Below, one piece after another: positions 1 through 9,600 of a DNA stretch of 36,619 nt (position 1 is its first letter; each line of letters begins with the position of its first letter). Location: NCBI GenBank assembly GCA_032358255.1, contig JAULBX010027496.1, positions 1 to 36,619 on the forward strand. Direction: 5' to 3'. The position numbers and the translations under genes were made by a program. The stretch comes from Heterotrichella gracilis (lineage: Eukaryota > Sar > Xanthophyceae > Tribonematales > Xanthonemataceae). Under the pieces are notes generated by a model that was given only the letters and a program-made list of their open reading frames with translations, ran no database searches and was not told where the DNA came from.

Positions 1-5
1 CATAA

Positions 6-436
6 ACCATCGTATGAATTAGTATACTTACATGCTTTAAATGGTTTTTCCTGCTGTTGAGTCGCGATTTTTTATACCACAATATTGAATCACATAAGAA
101 ACATAAGGACACATAAGAAGGTTCCGGTAAAAGCCCTTATGTGATCTTATGTCTCTTATGTGGTTTAAAAAATTGAGAGGCTTATGTCCCTTATCCAGTT
201 TATTATCTAGCAAATACCTTACCATATACCATCGTATGAATTAGTACACTTACATGCTTTAAATGGTTTTTCCTGCTGTTGAGGCGGGATTTTTTTATAC
301 CACAATATTGAACCACCCTTCGACAACCCTTCGATAAACTCAGTGCAAGGCTCAGGGTAAAACATAAGAAACATAAGGACACATAAGAAAATCCTACTAT
401 AAACCCTCATGTGATCTTATTTCCCTTATGTGGTTT
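6..436. repeat. Two direct copies of a CATAAG-word hairpin repeat
   Basis: Positions 6-166 and 228-436 are imperfect direct copies of one unit. Each has a shared left part (start ACCATCGTATGAATTAGTA) followed by a long hairpin whose arms are runs of the word CATAAG and its complement CTTATG (arms about 91-117 and 136-162 in copy 1, roughly 27 bp with three mismatches). Copy 2 carries about 50 extra bases at 313-362, including CTTCGATAAACTCAGTGCAA, placed just before the left arm. I see no gene in 1-510; the open frames here on the minus strand follow the repeat and have no family features. Confidence 0.85.
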
Positions 437-510
437 ATTTTTTTCAACCCCTATAATTTGCTCTTCTTATTCACAATTAATTCTCTTTTTTTTCGTTTCT
501 TTAAGCAGAT

Positions 511-2073
511 ATGTTTTCAGAAAAAATTCATCGATATCTGTATTTATTCGGGCTGGTTTCTTTAGGCTTCGGAATGATGATGGGAACTGTTCCTACCAGT
601 GTGCCGCAATTTATTTTATTGGGCAATTGGTTACTGGAAGGCAACTTTAAAAATAAACGGCTTAACTTAAAGTCCAATACACTTTTTTGGATCATGAGTT
701 CTGTTTTTTTGATTCATGTGTTGGGTCTGATCCACACGGATGATCTGGCAGCGGGACTCAAAGACGTTAAAACAAAAATGCCCTTAATGTTTCTGCCCAT
801 TATTTTTTTTAGTTCAAAACCTTTATCCTTAAAAGAGTTTCATTTGTTCTTGTATTTTTTTATTGCCGGCTCCGTTGTAAATACTGCCTGGTGTTTGATC
901 TATAGTTTTGTATTACATCAAAATGAGGTCATGCGAAATGCCTCGCGTTTTATGAGTCATATCCGATTAGGTTTATATCTCAACCTGGCAATGGCCACTT
1001 GTGTTTATTTTATTTATTTATCCAAACGTCTTTGGCAGCAGGCCATTCTCGCCGCTATTATTCTTTATTTTGTTTATGTCTTGTATGCCTTAGGATTAGC
1101 AACCGGCATTCTTAATTTTTTGCTGCTGCTGACATTGAGTTTGTTGGTTTTTATTTACCGTCAAAAGACCTTTATTAAAATAGGGGGAGTATTATTACTT
1201 GTGGTATTAATTGGATTGGTAGTAAGTTACGTGATCCGCATCAATCAGGCACAAATTGGCGTGAAGCAGTCTGACGTGAATTTACCTAAAAAAACCACCG
1301 CATCCGGACGACCATACATACACTTTGAAGAAAACGGACAAAAGGAGAACGGTTATTTTATCCAAGTAAATATTCAACCGATTGAATTGCAGAAAGAGTG
1401 GAAACGTCGTTTTCCGGCAGATAGTTTTGATTATAAAAGCAGTCATAATATTGAACGATATGAAGTGTTGATCCGTTATTTAAGCAGTAAAGGGTTGACA
1501 AAAGATTCACTGGCATTAAGCACCTTGAATGAAGAAGATTTTAAGAACATTCAAAAGAATTATACCAATGCGGAATATGGACAATGGAGTTTTTTGCACA
1601 AACGTATTTATGAATTTGTGAACGAGTACGATGAGTTTAAACATGGACGTTATGTAAACGGACATTCCATGACCATGCGTTTATACTTTTGGAAAGCAGC
1701 GTTGCAGACCATTCAGAAACACACACTTGTTGGGGTTGGCACCGGAGATGTTCAGTCTCAATTAAATAAAACCTATGTAGAAACACATACGCCTTTGAGT
1801 GAAGAGTGGTATAAACGCCCTCACAATCAGTTTCTAACGGTAACGGTCGCACTGGGTGTAATTGGATTTTTGATCTTTGTATTTAGTCTATTTTATCCCA
1901 TCGTTAAATTCAGAAAAGAATTACCTGTTTTGTTTTGGCCTTTTATTTTATTGGCATTAGGTTCTTTTTTGATGGAAGACACCTTGGAAACGCAGGCAGG
2001 TCTCAGTTTTTACGCAGTGTTTAATTCTGTATTGGTGGCGATGGCTTATTACAAAAACCACTTAGTCCGATAG
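511..2073 (+). CDS. O-antigen ligase / Wzy_C-family polymerase
   Basis: A 520-residue polytopic inner-membrane protein of the O-antigen ligase (Wzy_C) type, expected to join or polymerise lipid-linked glycans on the periplasmic face. About ten hydrophobic segments frame one large hydrophilic loop (about residues 250-410), the usual layout. After the loop comes the conserved motif RPHNQFLTVTVALG near residue 435, where the HN pair is characteristic. The start at 511 gives a short charged N-terminus before the first membrane segment. No other glycan genes adjoin it, so ligase and polymerase cannot be told apart. The last two codons and the TAG stop lie inside an 18-bp palindrome (2065-2082), so the extreme C-terminus may have been altered by repeat insertion. 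Confidence 0.85.
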   Translation: MFSEKIHRYLYLFGLVSLGFGMMMGTVPTSVPQFILLGNWLLEGNFKNKRLNLKSNTLFWIMSSVFLIHVLGLIHTDDLAAGLKDVKTKMPLMFLPIIFFSSKPLSLKEFHLFLYFFIAGSVVNTAWCLIYSFVLHQNEVMRNASRFMSHIRLGLYLNLAMATCVYFIYLSKRLWQQAILAAIILYFVYVLYALGLATGILNFLLLLTLSLLVFIYRQKTFIKIGGVLLLVVLIGLVVSYVIRINQAQIGVKQSDVNLPKKTTASGRPYIHFEENGQKENGYFIQVNIQPIELQKEWKRRFPADSFDYKSSHNIERYEVLIRYLSSKGLTKDSLALSTLNEEDFKNIQKNYTNAEYGQWSFLHKRIYEFVNEYDEFKHGRYVNGHSMTMRLYFWKAALQTIQKHTLVGVGTGDVQSQLNKTYVETHTPLSEEWYKRPHNQFLTVTVALGVIGFLIFVFSLFYPIVKFRKELPVLFWPFILLALGSFLMEDTLETQAGLSFYAVFNSVLVAMAYYKNHLVR

Positions 2074-2105
2074 TTATCGGACACTAAGGTCACTGAGGTT
2101 CACTC
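2065..2105. repeat. Mini-palindrome plus CACTRAGG-word repeat arm
   Basis: GTCCGATA-GT-TATCGGAC (2065-2082) is a perfect 8-bp-arm palindrome covering the stop codon of the upstream gene. It is followed by words CACTAAGG, CACTGAGG, CACTCAG at 9 and 10 nt spacing. The word run looks like one arm of a longer hairpin whose other arm is missing. Confidence 0.7.
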
Positions 2106-2268
2106 AGAATAAATATAGTCGGCACTGGGCAGGAGCAGTTTGCATTTTGCAGCAGAGTTACCAACACTGAGCGGAGTCGATGTGATAGTTTGCAGTTGGC
2201 AGGAGCATTACGCAAATCGAACGTCTAACCTTTAACAATTAACTTATAACTATTAACGAATCACCTTT
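2106..2268. other. Intergenic stretch with degenerate short repeats, no gene
   Basis: I find no credible gene. The stretch holds two near copies of a GGCAGGAGCA / GTTTGCA word (about 2125-2145 and 2188-2207), a CACTGAGCGGAGTCGATGTG word of a kind dispersed in related genomes, and a TAAC-rich run (about 2225-2257). Confidence 0.5.
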
Positions 2269-2492
2269 CTCTGTGCCCTCGTGTCTCAGCTTGAAAAAAT
2301 ATCAGTACCTCAGCACCTCTGTGCCTCAGAGCCTCCGAGCACTCTGTGTTGAAAAGAAGAATCATTAAACTTTTGCGCTCTTGGTGTCTCTGCGCGAAAA
2401 AAACTCTCTGTGCCCTCGTGTCTCAGCTTGAAAAAAAATCGGTACCTCAGCACCTCTGTGCCTCAGAGCCTCCGTGCACTCTGTGTTGAAAA
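2269..2492. repeat. Direct repeat pair of an 87-bp CCTCTGTG-word unit
   Basis: Two nearly identical 87-bp copies lie at 2269-2355 and 2406-2492, separated by about 50 bp that also contains a related run (TTGGTGTCTCTGCGCG). Each copy is built from short words such as CCTCTGTG, CCTCAGAG and CCTCCGTG. The second copy ends 4 bp before the stop codon of the minus-strand peptidase. An open frame across the second copy (2410-2643, plus) is a by-product of the repeat and of the antisense peptidase gene. Confidence 0.85.
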
Positions 2493-2496
2493 TAGA

Positions 2497-3369
2497 CTAA
2501 AAAGCCACAAATTCCTGCGGATTCACCGGCGAACCATTAAACCACAATTCAAAATGCAAATGTGGACCGCGGCTTCTTTCGCCTGTATTTCCAACAATGG
2601 CGATGGCTTCACCCGATTTTACGCGGGCACCGGTTCTTTTTAAAAATACCGAACAGTGTTTATAGATACTCACTAAATTATTACTGTGTTGAATCTGAAT
2701 GATATTTCCATCTTCGGCTGAAAAGCCGGTAAAAATAATGGTTCCATCTAAAGTAGATTTAATTGTTTCGTCGGGTTTGGTTGCCACATCTACGCCAAAG
2801 TGTTCCACCCGCAGGTTAAACGATTCGGTAATTAGACCAATGACCGGCGTAAAAAAGACCAATTCAGACAAGCCTGAAAATTTTAATTTGGACAATTGAT
2901 CGGCGGGTTTATTTTTATTTTGCTCATAATCCGCTCTGAATTCAAGATCACTTTTCCCAGGATTAGTGTTAATTTTTGCAAATTTTCCGGTCGTATCTTT
3001 CTTTGGTTTGGCTGTTTTAGTGTCTAGTTTTTCGTTAAGGGCATTTGACACACTTTGCCAATAAATATCACGTGCTTCAATGGCTTCATCGAGCGAATCG
3101 GCCATGAGGGTGAGTTTTAAGATCTGTTTTCGTTCGGCAATATTACCATAACCCGGTATGTATTCTCTTAAAGGCGTAAAGGCCACAATACTAATAACGG
3201 CGCTGGTTAGGAGAATGGTAAGTGCTGAAGCACCAATAATAATGCCCCAGGGAGTCATGCGCAGGGAGAACTTTTCCCCAAAAGTAGAGTCATTGAGGAT
3301 AACAAGGCGATATCTTTTGCGTAAAAACAGCAAAAAACGTTTCCATCTGCTCAAGTTGTGATGTTCCAT
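2497..3369 (-). CDS. M23-family membrane-anchored metallopeptidase
   Basis: A 290-residue protein. A short basic N-terminus and one transmembrane segment (about residues 33-60) are followed by a periplasmic linker and a C-terminal LytM/M23 domain. The zinc motifs are visible: HFGVD (H-x3-D) and GPHLHFE (HxH), with a further histidine in IYKHCS. M23 enzymes cleave peptidoglycan cross-links or act as activators or scaffolds; with both metal motifs present it is probably catalytic. The frame is open further upstream, but I start at the ATG giving MEHHNLSRW, because the extension overlaps the divergent regulator promoter. It is divergent from the TetR gene, and its 3' end abuts a repeat. Confidence 0.85.
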   Translation of the reverse strand: MEHHNLSRWKRFLLFLRKRYRLVILNDSTFGEKFSLRMTPWGIIIGASALTILLTSAVISIVAFTPLREYIPGYGNIAERKQILKLTLMADSLDEAIEARDIYWQSVSNALNEKLDTKTAKPKKDTTGKFAKINTNPGKSDLEFRADYEQNKNKPADQLSKLKFSGLSELVFFTPVIGLITESFNLRVEHFGVDVATKPDETIKSTLDGTIIFTGFSAEDGNIIQIQHSNNLVSIYKHCSVFLKRTGARVKSGEAIAIVGNTGERSRGPHLHFELWFNGSPVNPQEFVAF

Positions 3370-3409
3370 CTGAGTGTAAAGATGCAAAAAAATAATTTTG
3401 ACAGGAAAC

Positions 3410-3440
3410 TTGCAAGACAATAATAGTTTCCATAGTTTTG
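3410..3440 (+). promoter_or_regulatory. Bacteroidota-type promoter for the efflux operon
   Basis: TTG at 3410-3412 is followed after 20 bases by TAGTTTTG at 3433-3440, matching the Bacteroidota -33 TTG / -7 TAnnTTTG pattern. It lies 14 nt upstream of the ATG at 3455. This placement supports the inner ATG rather than the longer open frame from 3398 as the start of the regulator. Confidence 0.6.
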
Positions 3441-3454
3441 TGCCCGAATTTAAC

Positions 3455-4078
3455 ATGGAACCTCAGGAGAAAATATTAAAAACAGCACTGGCTTTATTTT
3501 TTAAGTATGGCATCAAGCATGTAACAATGGATGACATAGCTAAAGAATTAGGCATGTCGAAAAAAACGATCTATCAGTTTTATAAAGAAAAAGATGAATT
3601 GGTTAATCAGTTATGTGAATTAGAGATGCATGAAAACGAATGCCAGTTCACAGCATTTAGTGAAAACGCCAAAGATCCTATTCACGAGATCATTCTGATT
3701 TCAGAACACATGCGAAAAATGATGCAGAACATCAATCCCACTTTTTTTATGGATCTGCAAAAGTTTTATCCTACGGCCTTCAGTCGTTTTCAACACTTTA
3801 AAGAAAACTGCGCTTACCATCAGGTATACACTAACATTAAACGTGGCATCGAATTAGGAGCCTACCGTGATGATATTGATCCTGAATTTGCCGCACGTTA
3901 CCGTTTAGCACAAATTGATATGCTGATGTTTGGAAACGCCTTTTCGTATGAAAAAATAAGTTTTAGTAAAACCAATGAACTAATACTGGACATGTTTGTC
4001 TATGGCTTGTGCACAAGTAAAGGACATAAAATGCTCAGTCAATACAAAGCCAGTCATTTAATACCAGAAAAAAAATAA
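3455..4078 (+). CDS. TetR/AcrR-family transcriptional regulator
   Basis: A 207-residue DNA-binding protein. The N-terminal TetR helix-turn-helix spans about residues 5-50, with the recognition region DDIAKELGMSKKTIYQFYK. The C-terminal two thirds is a helical ligand/dimer domain of typical length. It is the first gene of a co-directional run with an outer-membrane channel, a membrane-fusion protein and an RND pump (gaps 31, 0 and 43 bp), so it probably represses this operon and itself. The inducer cannot be read from sequence. The start at 3455 is chosen from the promoter position. Confidence 0.85.
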   Translation: MEPQEKILKTALALFFKYGIKHVTMDDIAKELGMSKKTIYQFYKEKDELVNQLCELEMHENECQFTAFSENAKDPIHEIILISEHMRKMMQNINPTFFMDLQKFYPTAFSRFQHFKENCAYHQVYTNIKRGIELGAYRDDIDPEFAARYRLAQIDMLMFGNAFSYEKISFSKTNELILDMFVYGLCTSKGHKMLSQYKASHLIPEKK

Positions 4079-4109
4079 AACCTATCACCAACTATTTTTA
4101 ATCATAATT

Positions 4110-5462
4110 ATGAAACAGACAAAAAAAATCCTACTGCTAATGGCGCTGACCCTGTTCATCCTCGACGGTTCGGCACAGGAAAAAAATGCAGGCAGTTTTA
4201 GTTTACAAGAAGCCATTGACTATGCCGTTGCGCATAATCAAAATTATCAGAATGCGGCATTAGAGGTGCAGGCCGCAGAATACAAAAACAAAGAATATAC
4301 CGGAATTGGTTTGCCACAAATTAGTGGGAGTGCCGATGTAAAAGATTATTTGGCAATTCCTACGTCTGTAATTCCACTCGCAGCTTTTGGTGGTCCAGCA
4401 GATACTTATACCACAGTACAGTTTGGGGTAAAATTTAATGCTACTTTAGGAATTACCATTTCACAAATCATATTTAACAGTGATTACATTGTGGGCTTGC
4501 AAGCTGCCAAGGAGCTGGTGAGTTTATCTGAAAAAGGATTAAAACGCACTAAGGTAGAAACGCACGCAGCAGTCACAAAGGCCTATTATGGCGCTATTAT
4601 TGCTAAGGAACGTTTAAGTGTGATTGATGCCAACATTGACCGTGTAAAAAAATTATTCGATGATACAAAGGCCATGAACAATGCCGGTTTTGTTGAAAAA
4701 CTAGATGTTGATCGTATCGAATTAACCTACAATAATTTGTTAGCAGAGAAGGAAAAATTAGTGCGTTTTACTGCACTTAGCGAAACCTTGTTAAAATTTC
4801 AAATGGGATATGAACTCGCTAGTCCGATCACATTAACCGATGTCTTGAGTCCTGAATTAATGATTGACATCGACGCTTTAAATCAGTCGAAAGTAAATTA
4901 CGAGGCACGTCCGGAATACGACATGATGGTCTCTCAACAAAACATTAATGGGTTAGAATTGAAACGTTATCGTTATCAATATTTACCAAGTTTATCCGCT
5001 TATGGTTCCTTTTCAGAACAAGCCCAGCGAAATCAGTTTGATGTGTTTAACATTGATAAGCCTTGGTATTCCATTGGTATCATTGGTGCAACCTTAAATA
5101 TCCCTATTTTTAATGGTGGCCAAAAATATTATAAAATCCAACAGGCAAAAATAGGCTTAACCAAAACGGCCAACTCCTTAGATTACTTAAAACGCTCCAT
5201 TGATGTGGAAGTACAAACCAATACCATCCAATATAAAAATGCCATCGTGAGTTTGGAAACCCAGCGTAAAAACAAGGAGCTGGCCAAAAACATTTATGAT
5301 ACTTCTAAAATTAAATACGATACCGGCGTAGGATCCAATCTTGATATTATTTACGCTCAGGCAGCTTACAAAGAAGCTGAGATCAATTTTTTATCGGCTG
5401 TGTATGACCTCATTCTTGCCAAAACAGATTATTTAAAAGCCACCGGAACATTGGTGAAATAA
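4110..5462 (+). CDS. TolC-family outer-membrane efflux channel
   Basis: A 450-residue protein with a signal peptide (cleavage likely after DGSAQ) and two TolC/OEP repeats of alternating helix and strand, each beginning with the usual pattern (SLQEAIDYAVAHNQNYQNA near the N-terminus). Length is normal for the family. It should form the trimeric outer-membrane exit duct for the RND pump encoded two genes downstream. Its TAA stop is immediately followed by the ATG of the fusion-protein gene, indicating tight co-translation. Confidence 0.9.
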   Translation: MKQTKKILLLMALTLFILDGSAQEKNAGSFSLQEAIDYAVAHNQNYQNAALEVQAAEYKNKEYTGIGLPQISGSADVKDYLAIPTSVIPLAAFGGPADTYTTVQFGVKFNATLGITISQIIFNSDYIVGLQAAKELVSLSEKGLKRTKVETHAAVTKAYYGAIIAKERLSVIDANIDRVKKLFDDTKAMNNAGFVEKLDVDRIELTYNNLLAEKEKLVRFTALSETLLKFQMGYELASPITLTDVLSPELMIDIDALNQSKVNYEARPEYDMMVSQQNINGLELKRYRYQYLPSLSAYGSFSEQAQRNQFDVFNIDKPWYSIGIIGATLNIPIFNGGQKYYKIQQAKIGLTKTANSLDYLKRSIDVEVQTNTIQYKNAIVSLETQRKNKELAKNIYDTSKIKYDTGVGSNLDIIYAQAAYKEAEINFLSAVYDLILAKTDYLKATGTLVK

Positions 5463-6641
5463 ATGAAAACAATGAAAACAAAAAGCAATTCAACCCTTCA
5501 CAATAAAAACAACAATCGTATGAGATCACTAGTCATGAAAAGCAATTCAATCTTAATTTTAGCGCTCACAATCCTTTTAATGGCTTGTGGCGGAAAAGAA
5601 GAACAAAGTTTAACCGAATTAAAAGCCACCGAAGCAGAACTAAAAACCCAACTGGCGGAGGTGTCTGCCAAAATTGCCAAGCTTGAAGGTGATTCAGCCG
5701 GCAAATTTGTTTTGATAGAGGCCAAAGCCATTGTGCCATCCATCTTTAAAACTTACATCAACATTCAGGGTCGTGTAGATGCCGATGAAAATGTGGTCTT
5801 ATCTACTGAAATGCCTGGTACCATTTCAAAGATCAATGTGAAGGTGGGAGATCAGGTTTCTAAAGGTCAGGTTTTAGCGGAAACCGATACCAGAGCGCTT
5901 CAGCAAAATATCTCCGATCTAAAAATTAATTTAGAATTACTGACACAGGTTTATGAAAAACAAAAATCATTGTGGGAACAAAAAGTAGGAACCGAATTGC
6001 AATACCTACAGGCAAAAGCTTCCAAAGAAAGTACAGAGAAAAAACTGGAGATCTTAGAAGAACAAGTGCGTATGTCGAAGATCATCTCTCCAATTGATGG
6101 AAACGTAGATGCGGTGGATATTAAATTAGGTCAGTTGACAGCTCCCGGTATGCAAGCCATTCGTGTGATCAACTTTAATAATTTAAAAGTAAAAGCCGAT
6201 CTGGCCGAAAGTTTTGTTTCTAAAGTTCACAAAGGAAATGAAGTGATGATCAAATTTCCGGATACCAATGATTCATTGATCAGTACAATCAATTTCTCAG
6301 CCAGATCGATCAGCGCCATGAACAGAACCTTTGCAGTAGAAGTTTTATTGGAAGGAAGAAAAGATTTTCACCCGAATCAAATTGCCATCTTAAGCATCAA
6401 TGATTATAAATCTGAAAAACCAGTGATGGTTCTTCCTTTGAAATACGTTCAAAAGGATTTAAAGGGACAAACCTATGTGCTCTTAGCCGATGGTAAGAAA
6501 GTGATCAAACGTTTTATTAAACTATCAAAAGAATACAAGGGATTTGCTGAGGTAACAGAAGGGTTAACTGAGAAAGACCTGGTTATTACAGAAGGTTATG
6601 AAGGTTTAAACGAAGGAGATGCCATTAAAATTAAAGCGTAA
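5463..6641 (+). CDS. RND efflux periplasmic adaptor (membrane-fusion lipoprotein)
   Basis: The HlyD/AcrA-type adaptor linking pump and channel. A lipobox (ILLMACGG) implies lipid anchoring; then come a short coiled-coil (about 55-75), a biotinyl-lipoyl-like half motif (GTISKINVKVGDQVSKGQVL), a helical hairpin, the second lipoyl half (SPIDGNVDAVDIKLGQL) and beta-barrel domains. The start is uncertain: the first ATG directly follows the TolC stop, but an ATG at 5535 (MKSNSILILAL) gives an ordinary-length lipoprotein signal peptide. The word AAAAGCAATTCAA occurs after both starts, suggesting a small local duplication. Confidence 0.88.
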   Translation: MKTMKTKSNSTLHNKNNNRMRSLVMKSNSILILALTILLMACGGKEEQSLTELKATEAELKTQLAEVSAKIAKLEGDSAGKFVLIEAKAIVPSIFKTYINIQGRVDADENVVLSTEMPGTISKINVKVGDQVSKGQVLAETDTRALQQNISDLKINLELLTQVYEKQKSLWEQKVGTELQYLQAKASKESTEKKLEILEEQVRMSKIISPIDGNVDAVDIKLGQLTAPGMQAIRVINFNNLKVKADLAESFVSKVHKGNEVMIKFPDTNDSLISTINFSARSISAMNRTFAVEVLLEGRKDFHPNQIAILSINDYKSEKPVMVLPLKYVQKDLKGQTYVLLADGKKVIKRFIKLSKEYKGFAEVTEGLTEKDLVITEGYEGLNEGDAIKIKA

Positions 6642-6684
6642 TTAATTGATCGTCCTTGTATAATGGATATTAAAAACAATAACT

Positions 6685-9600
6685 ATGGATTTTAAACAAT
6701 TTAAGCCCAGTTCATGGGCAATAGATAACAAAACAGCGATATACATTGTTACCATCATCATTACGTTTGCAGGTATCATGTCGTATCAGAATTTACCGAA
6801 GGAAAGTTTTCCGGACATTGTAGTGCCTAAATTTTTCGTGAGCACGGTTTATGCAGGTAACTCACCCAGCAACATTGAGAATACCGTTACCAAACCCTTA
6901 GAGAAAAAATTAAAATCGATACCGGGAGTGAAAAAACTCACCTCCAATTCGATGCAGGATGTGTCCTTAATAACCGTAGAGTTTAATACAGATATTACGG
7001 TTGATAAAGCACGTCAGGCCGTAAAGGATAAAGTGGATGAAGCGAAATCAGATTTGCCAACGAGTTTAACGCGTCAGCCTTTTGTAAAAGAATTAGCCTT
7101 TTCTGAATTGCCTATCATGTATATCAACATTGCCGGTGATATGGATCTTCAAAAACTAAAGGAGTATGCCGATGATTTAAAAGATAAGATCGAAGGTTTA
7201 AAAGAGATTACCGAAGTTAAAATGGTAGGTGCACCCGATCGCGAAATTCAGATCAACCTCGATATGTACAAAATGCAAACTTTGCAATTAGGCATGAGCG
7301 ATCTCGAACGTACCATTGGTGGTGAAAATATTACCATTAGTGGTGGTCAGGTGCCTATGGATGGAACCAAACGCATGATCAGTGTGAAGAATGAATTTCA
7401 CAGCATCGAAGAAATAGAGAATTTGGTGGTTTCCGGACAAGCAGGTGCGCGAGTGTATTTAAAAGATTTTGCCACCGTGATCGATACCGTGAAGGAAACA
7501 GAAAGTTATGCCAGATTAGGTGGAAAGAATGTGATCACCTTAAACGTGATCAAACGCGCCGGAGAAAATTTGATCTCCGCTTCCGATAAAATTAAAACAA
7601 CCATCGAAGAATTAAAGAAAACAGAATTCCCTTCAAACATTGAAGTAAAAATTACCGCCGATCAATCTGACAAAACAAAAGTTACCTTGCATGATCTGAT
7701 CAACACCATCATTATTGGCTTTATTTTAGTGACCCTCATTCTCATGTTCTTCATGGGTGTTACCAATGCCTTGTTTGTGGCTTTATCTGTGCCTCTCTCT
7801 ATGTTCATTGCGTTTTTGTTCATGCCAAGTATTGGATTCTCTTTAAACATGATCGTGCTTTTCGCTTTCTTATTAGCGCTTGGTATTGTGGTGGACGATG
7901 CCATTGTGGTGATAGAAAACACACACCGTATTTTTGATAATGGAAAAAAGGATATAAAAGTCGCCGCTAAAATGGCCGCCGGTGAAGTGTTTTTACCGGT
8001 GCTAAGTGGAACGATCACAACCCTTGCACCATTTATTCCATTGGCTTTTTGGCCGGGCTTAATTGGTAAGTTCATGTTCTTTTTACCGGTCACTTTAATT
8101 ATCACTCTCTTAGCTTCTTTATTCGTAGCCTATATCATTAACCCGGTGTTTGCGGTTGATTTTATGAAATCACACGAAGAAGAATTTAAGAAGTATGGTA
8201 AGATCGACCGCAAAGCCTGGTTGAGAATTGGTTTATATGGAATTTTAGCCACGATCTTTTTCTTAAATGGCAGTCCGGCTTATGGTAACCTCATGATCTT
8301 TTTTGCTTTGTTCATGGTGTTTCACCGTTTGGTCTTGTATAAGGTGATTGAAAATTTTCAAAACAAAGCCTGGCCTTGGTTTCAAGCCAAGTATGTGTCT
8401 GTTTTAAAATGGGGATTAAAACGTCCTTACACCTTACTCATGTATACTTTGGGATTGTTTGTTTTTTCAATTGTGCTGATGGCTGTGCGAAAACCAAACA
8501 TTGTGTTCTTCCCGCAAGGAGACCCGAATAATATTTTTGTGTACGTAAAATTACCTGAGGGTACCGATCCGGCAAAAACAAATGCGGTGATGAAGATTGT
8601 CGAAAAGAAAGTCAATGCCATCATAGAACAAGATGCTGAAATTGTTTCTTCCGTTATTACAAACATCACCATCGGCGTGACTGATCCGCAAGACGAAGAC
8701 CAAAGTTCTTATCCTAACCGTGGAAAAATTGCCGTGAATTTTGTGGAGTTCGCCGATCGAAAAGGAAAGAGCAGCATGAAGTTATTAAAAGAGCTTCAAG
8801 CGGTGAAGTGGGATATTCCTGGCGCAGAGATCACCTGTAACAAAGAAAACTCCGGACCTCCTGTAAGTAAACCCATTAACATCGAAATTAAAGGAGATAA
8901 ATTTGAAGAGCTGGTTGAGAATGGTAAAAATTTGAAAAAGTTTTTAGTGGATGCCGGAGTGCCGGGTGTAGCTGAATTAAAATCAGACTTTGTAGACAAT
9001 AAACCTGAAATTGTTTTTGATATTGACCGCGAGCGTGCCAATAGAGAAGGTATCTCTTCCGCTCAGTTGGCGATGGAGATCAGAAAGGCTGTGTTTGGAA
9101 TTGATAATCCAAGTAAGTTCAGAGATGCCAATGATGAATATCCAATTCAGTTGAGATACAATTATGCGCAACGTACGGATGTAGAAACCATCCGAAATTT
9201 GAAGATCACTTTCAGAGATATGAACATGGGTGGAATGTTACGTTCAGTGCCGCTTTCAGCCTTTTGTGATATTCGTTATGAAAACACCTATGGTGGAATT
9301 AAACGGAAACAAAATAAACGTGTGATCACCTTATCTTCTGATGTGTTAGAAGGATTTAATGCCAATAATGTAGTGGCGCAATTACAAGAAACCGCAAAAG
9401 GATTTAAACCTAGCGGTGGAGTAGAAGTGAAGTTCACCGGACAACAAGAAGAACAGGCTGAAACAGGAGCTTTTTTAGGAAATGCCTTAATGATCTCTAT
9501 TGGAATCATTTTATTAGTATTGGTAATTCAGTTTAACTCCATTGGAAAACCGGTGATCATTCTTTCTGAAATTATTCTCAGTGTAATAGGTGTGTTTTTA

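Noticed and set aside
2410..2643. Plus-strand ORF of 77 aa
   Set aside because: It runs through a repeat and then antisense to the M23 peptidase domain; no family features.
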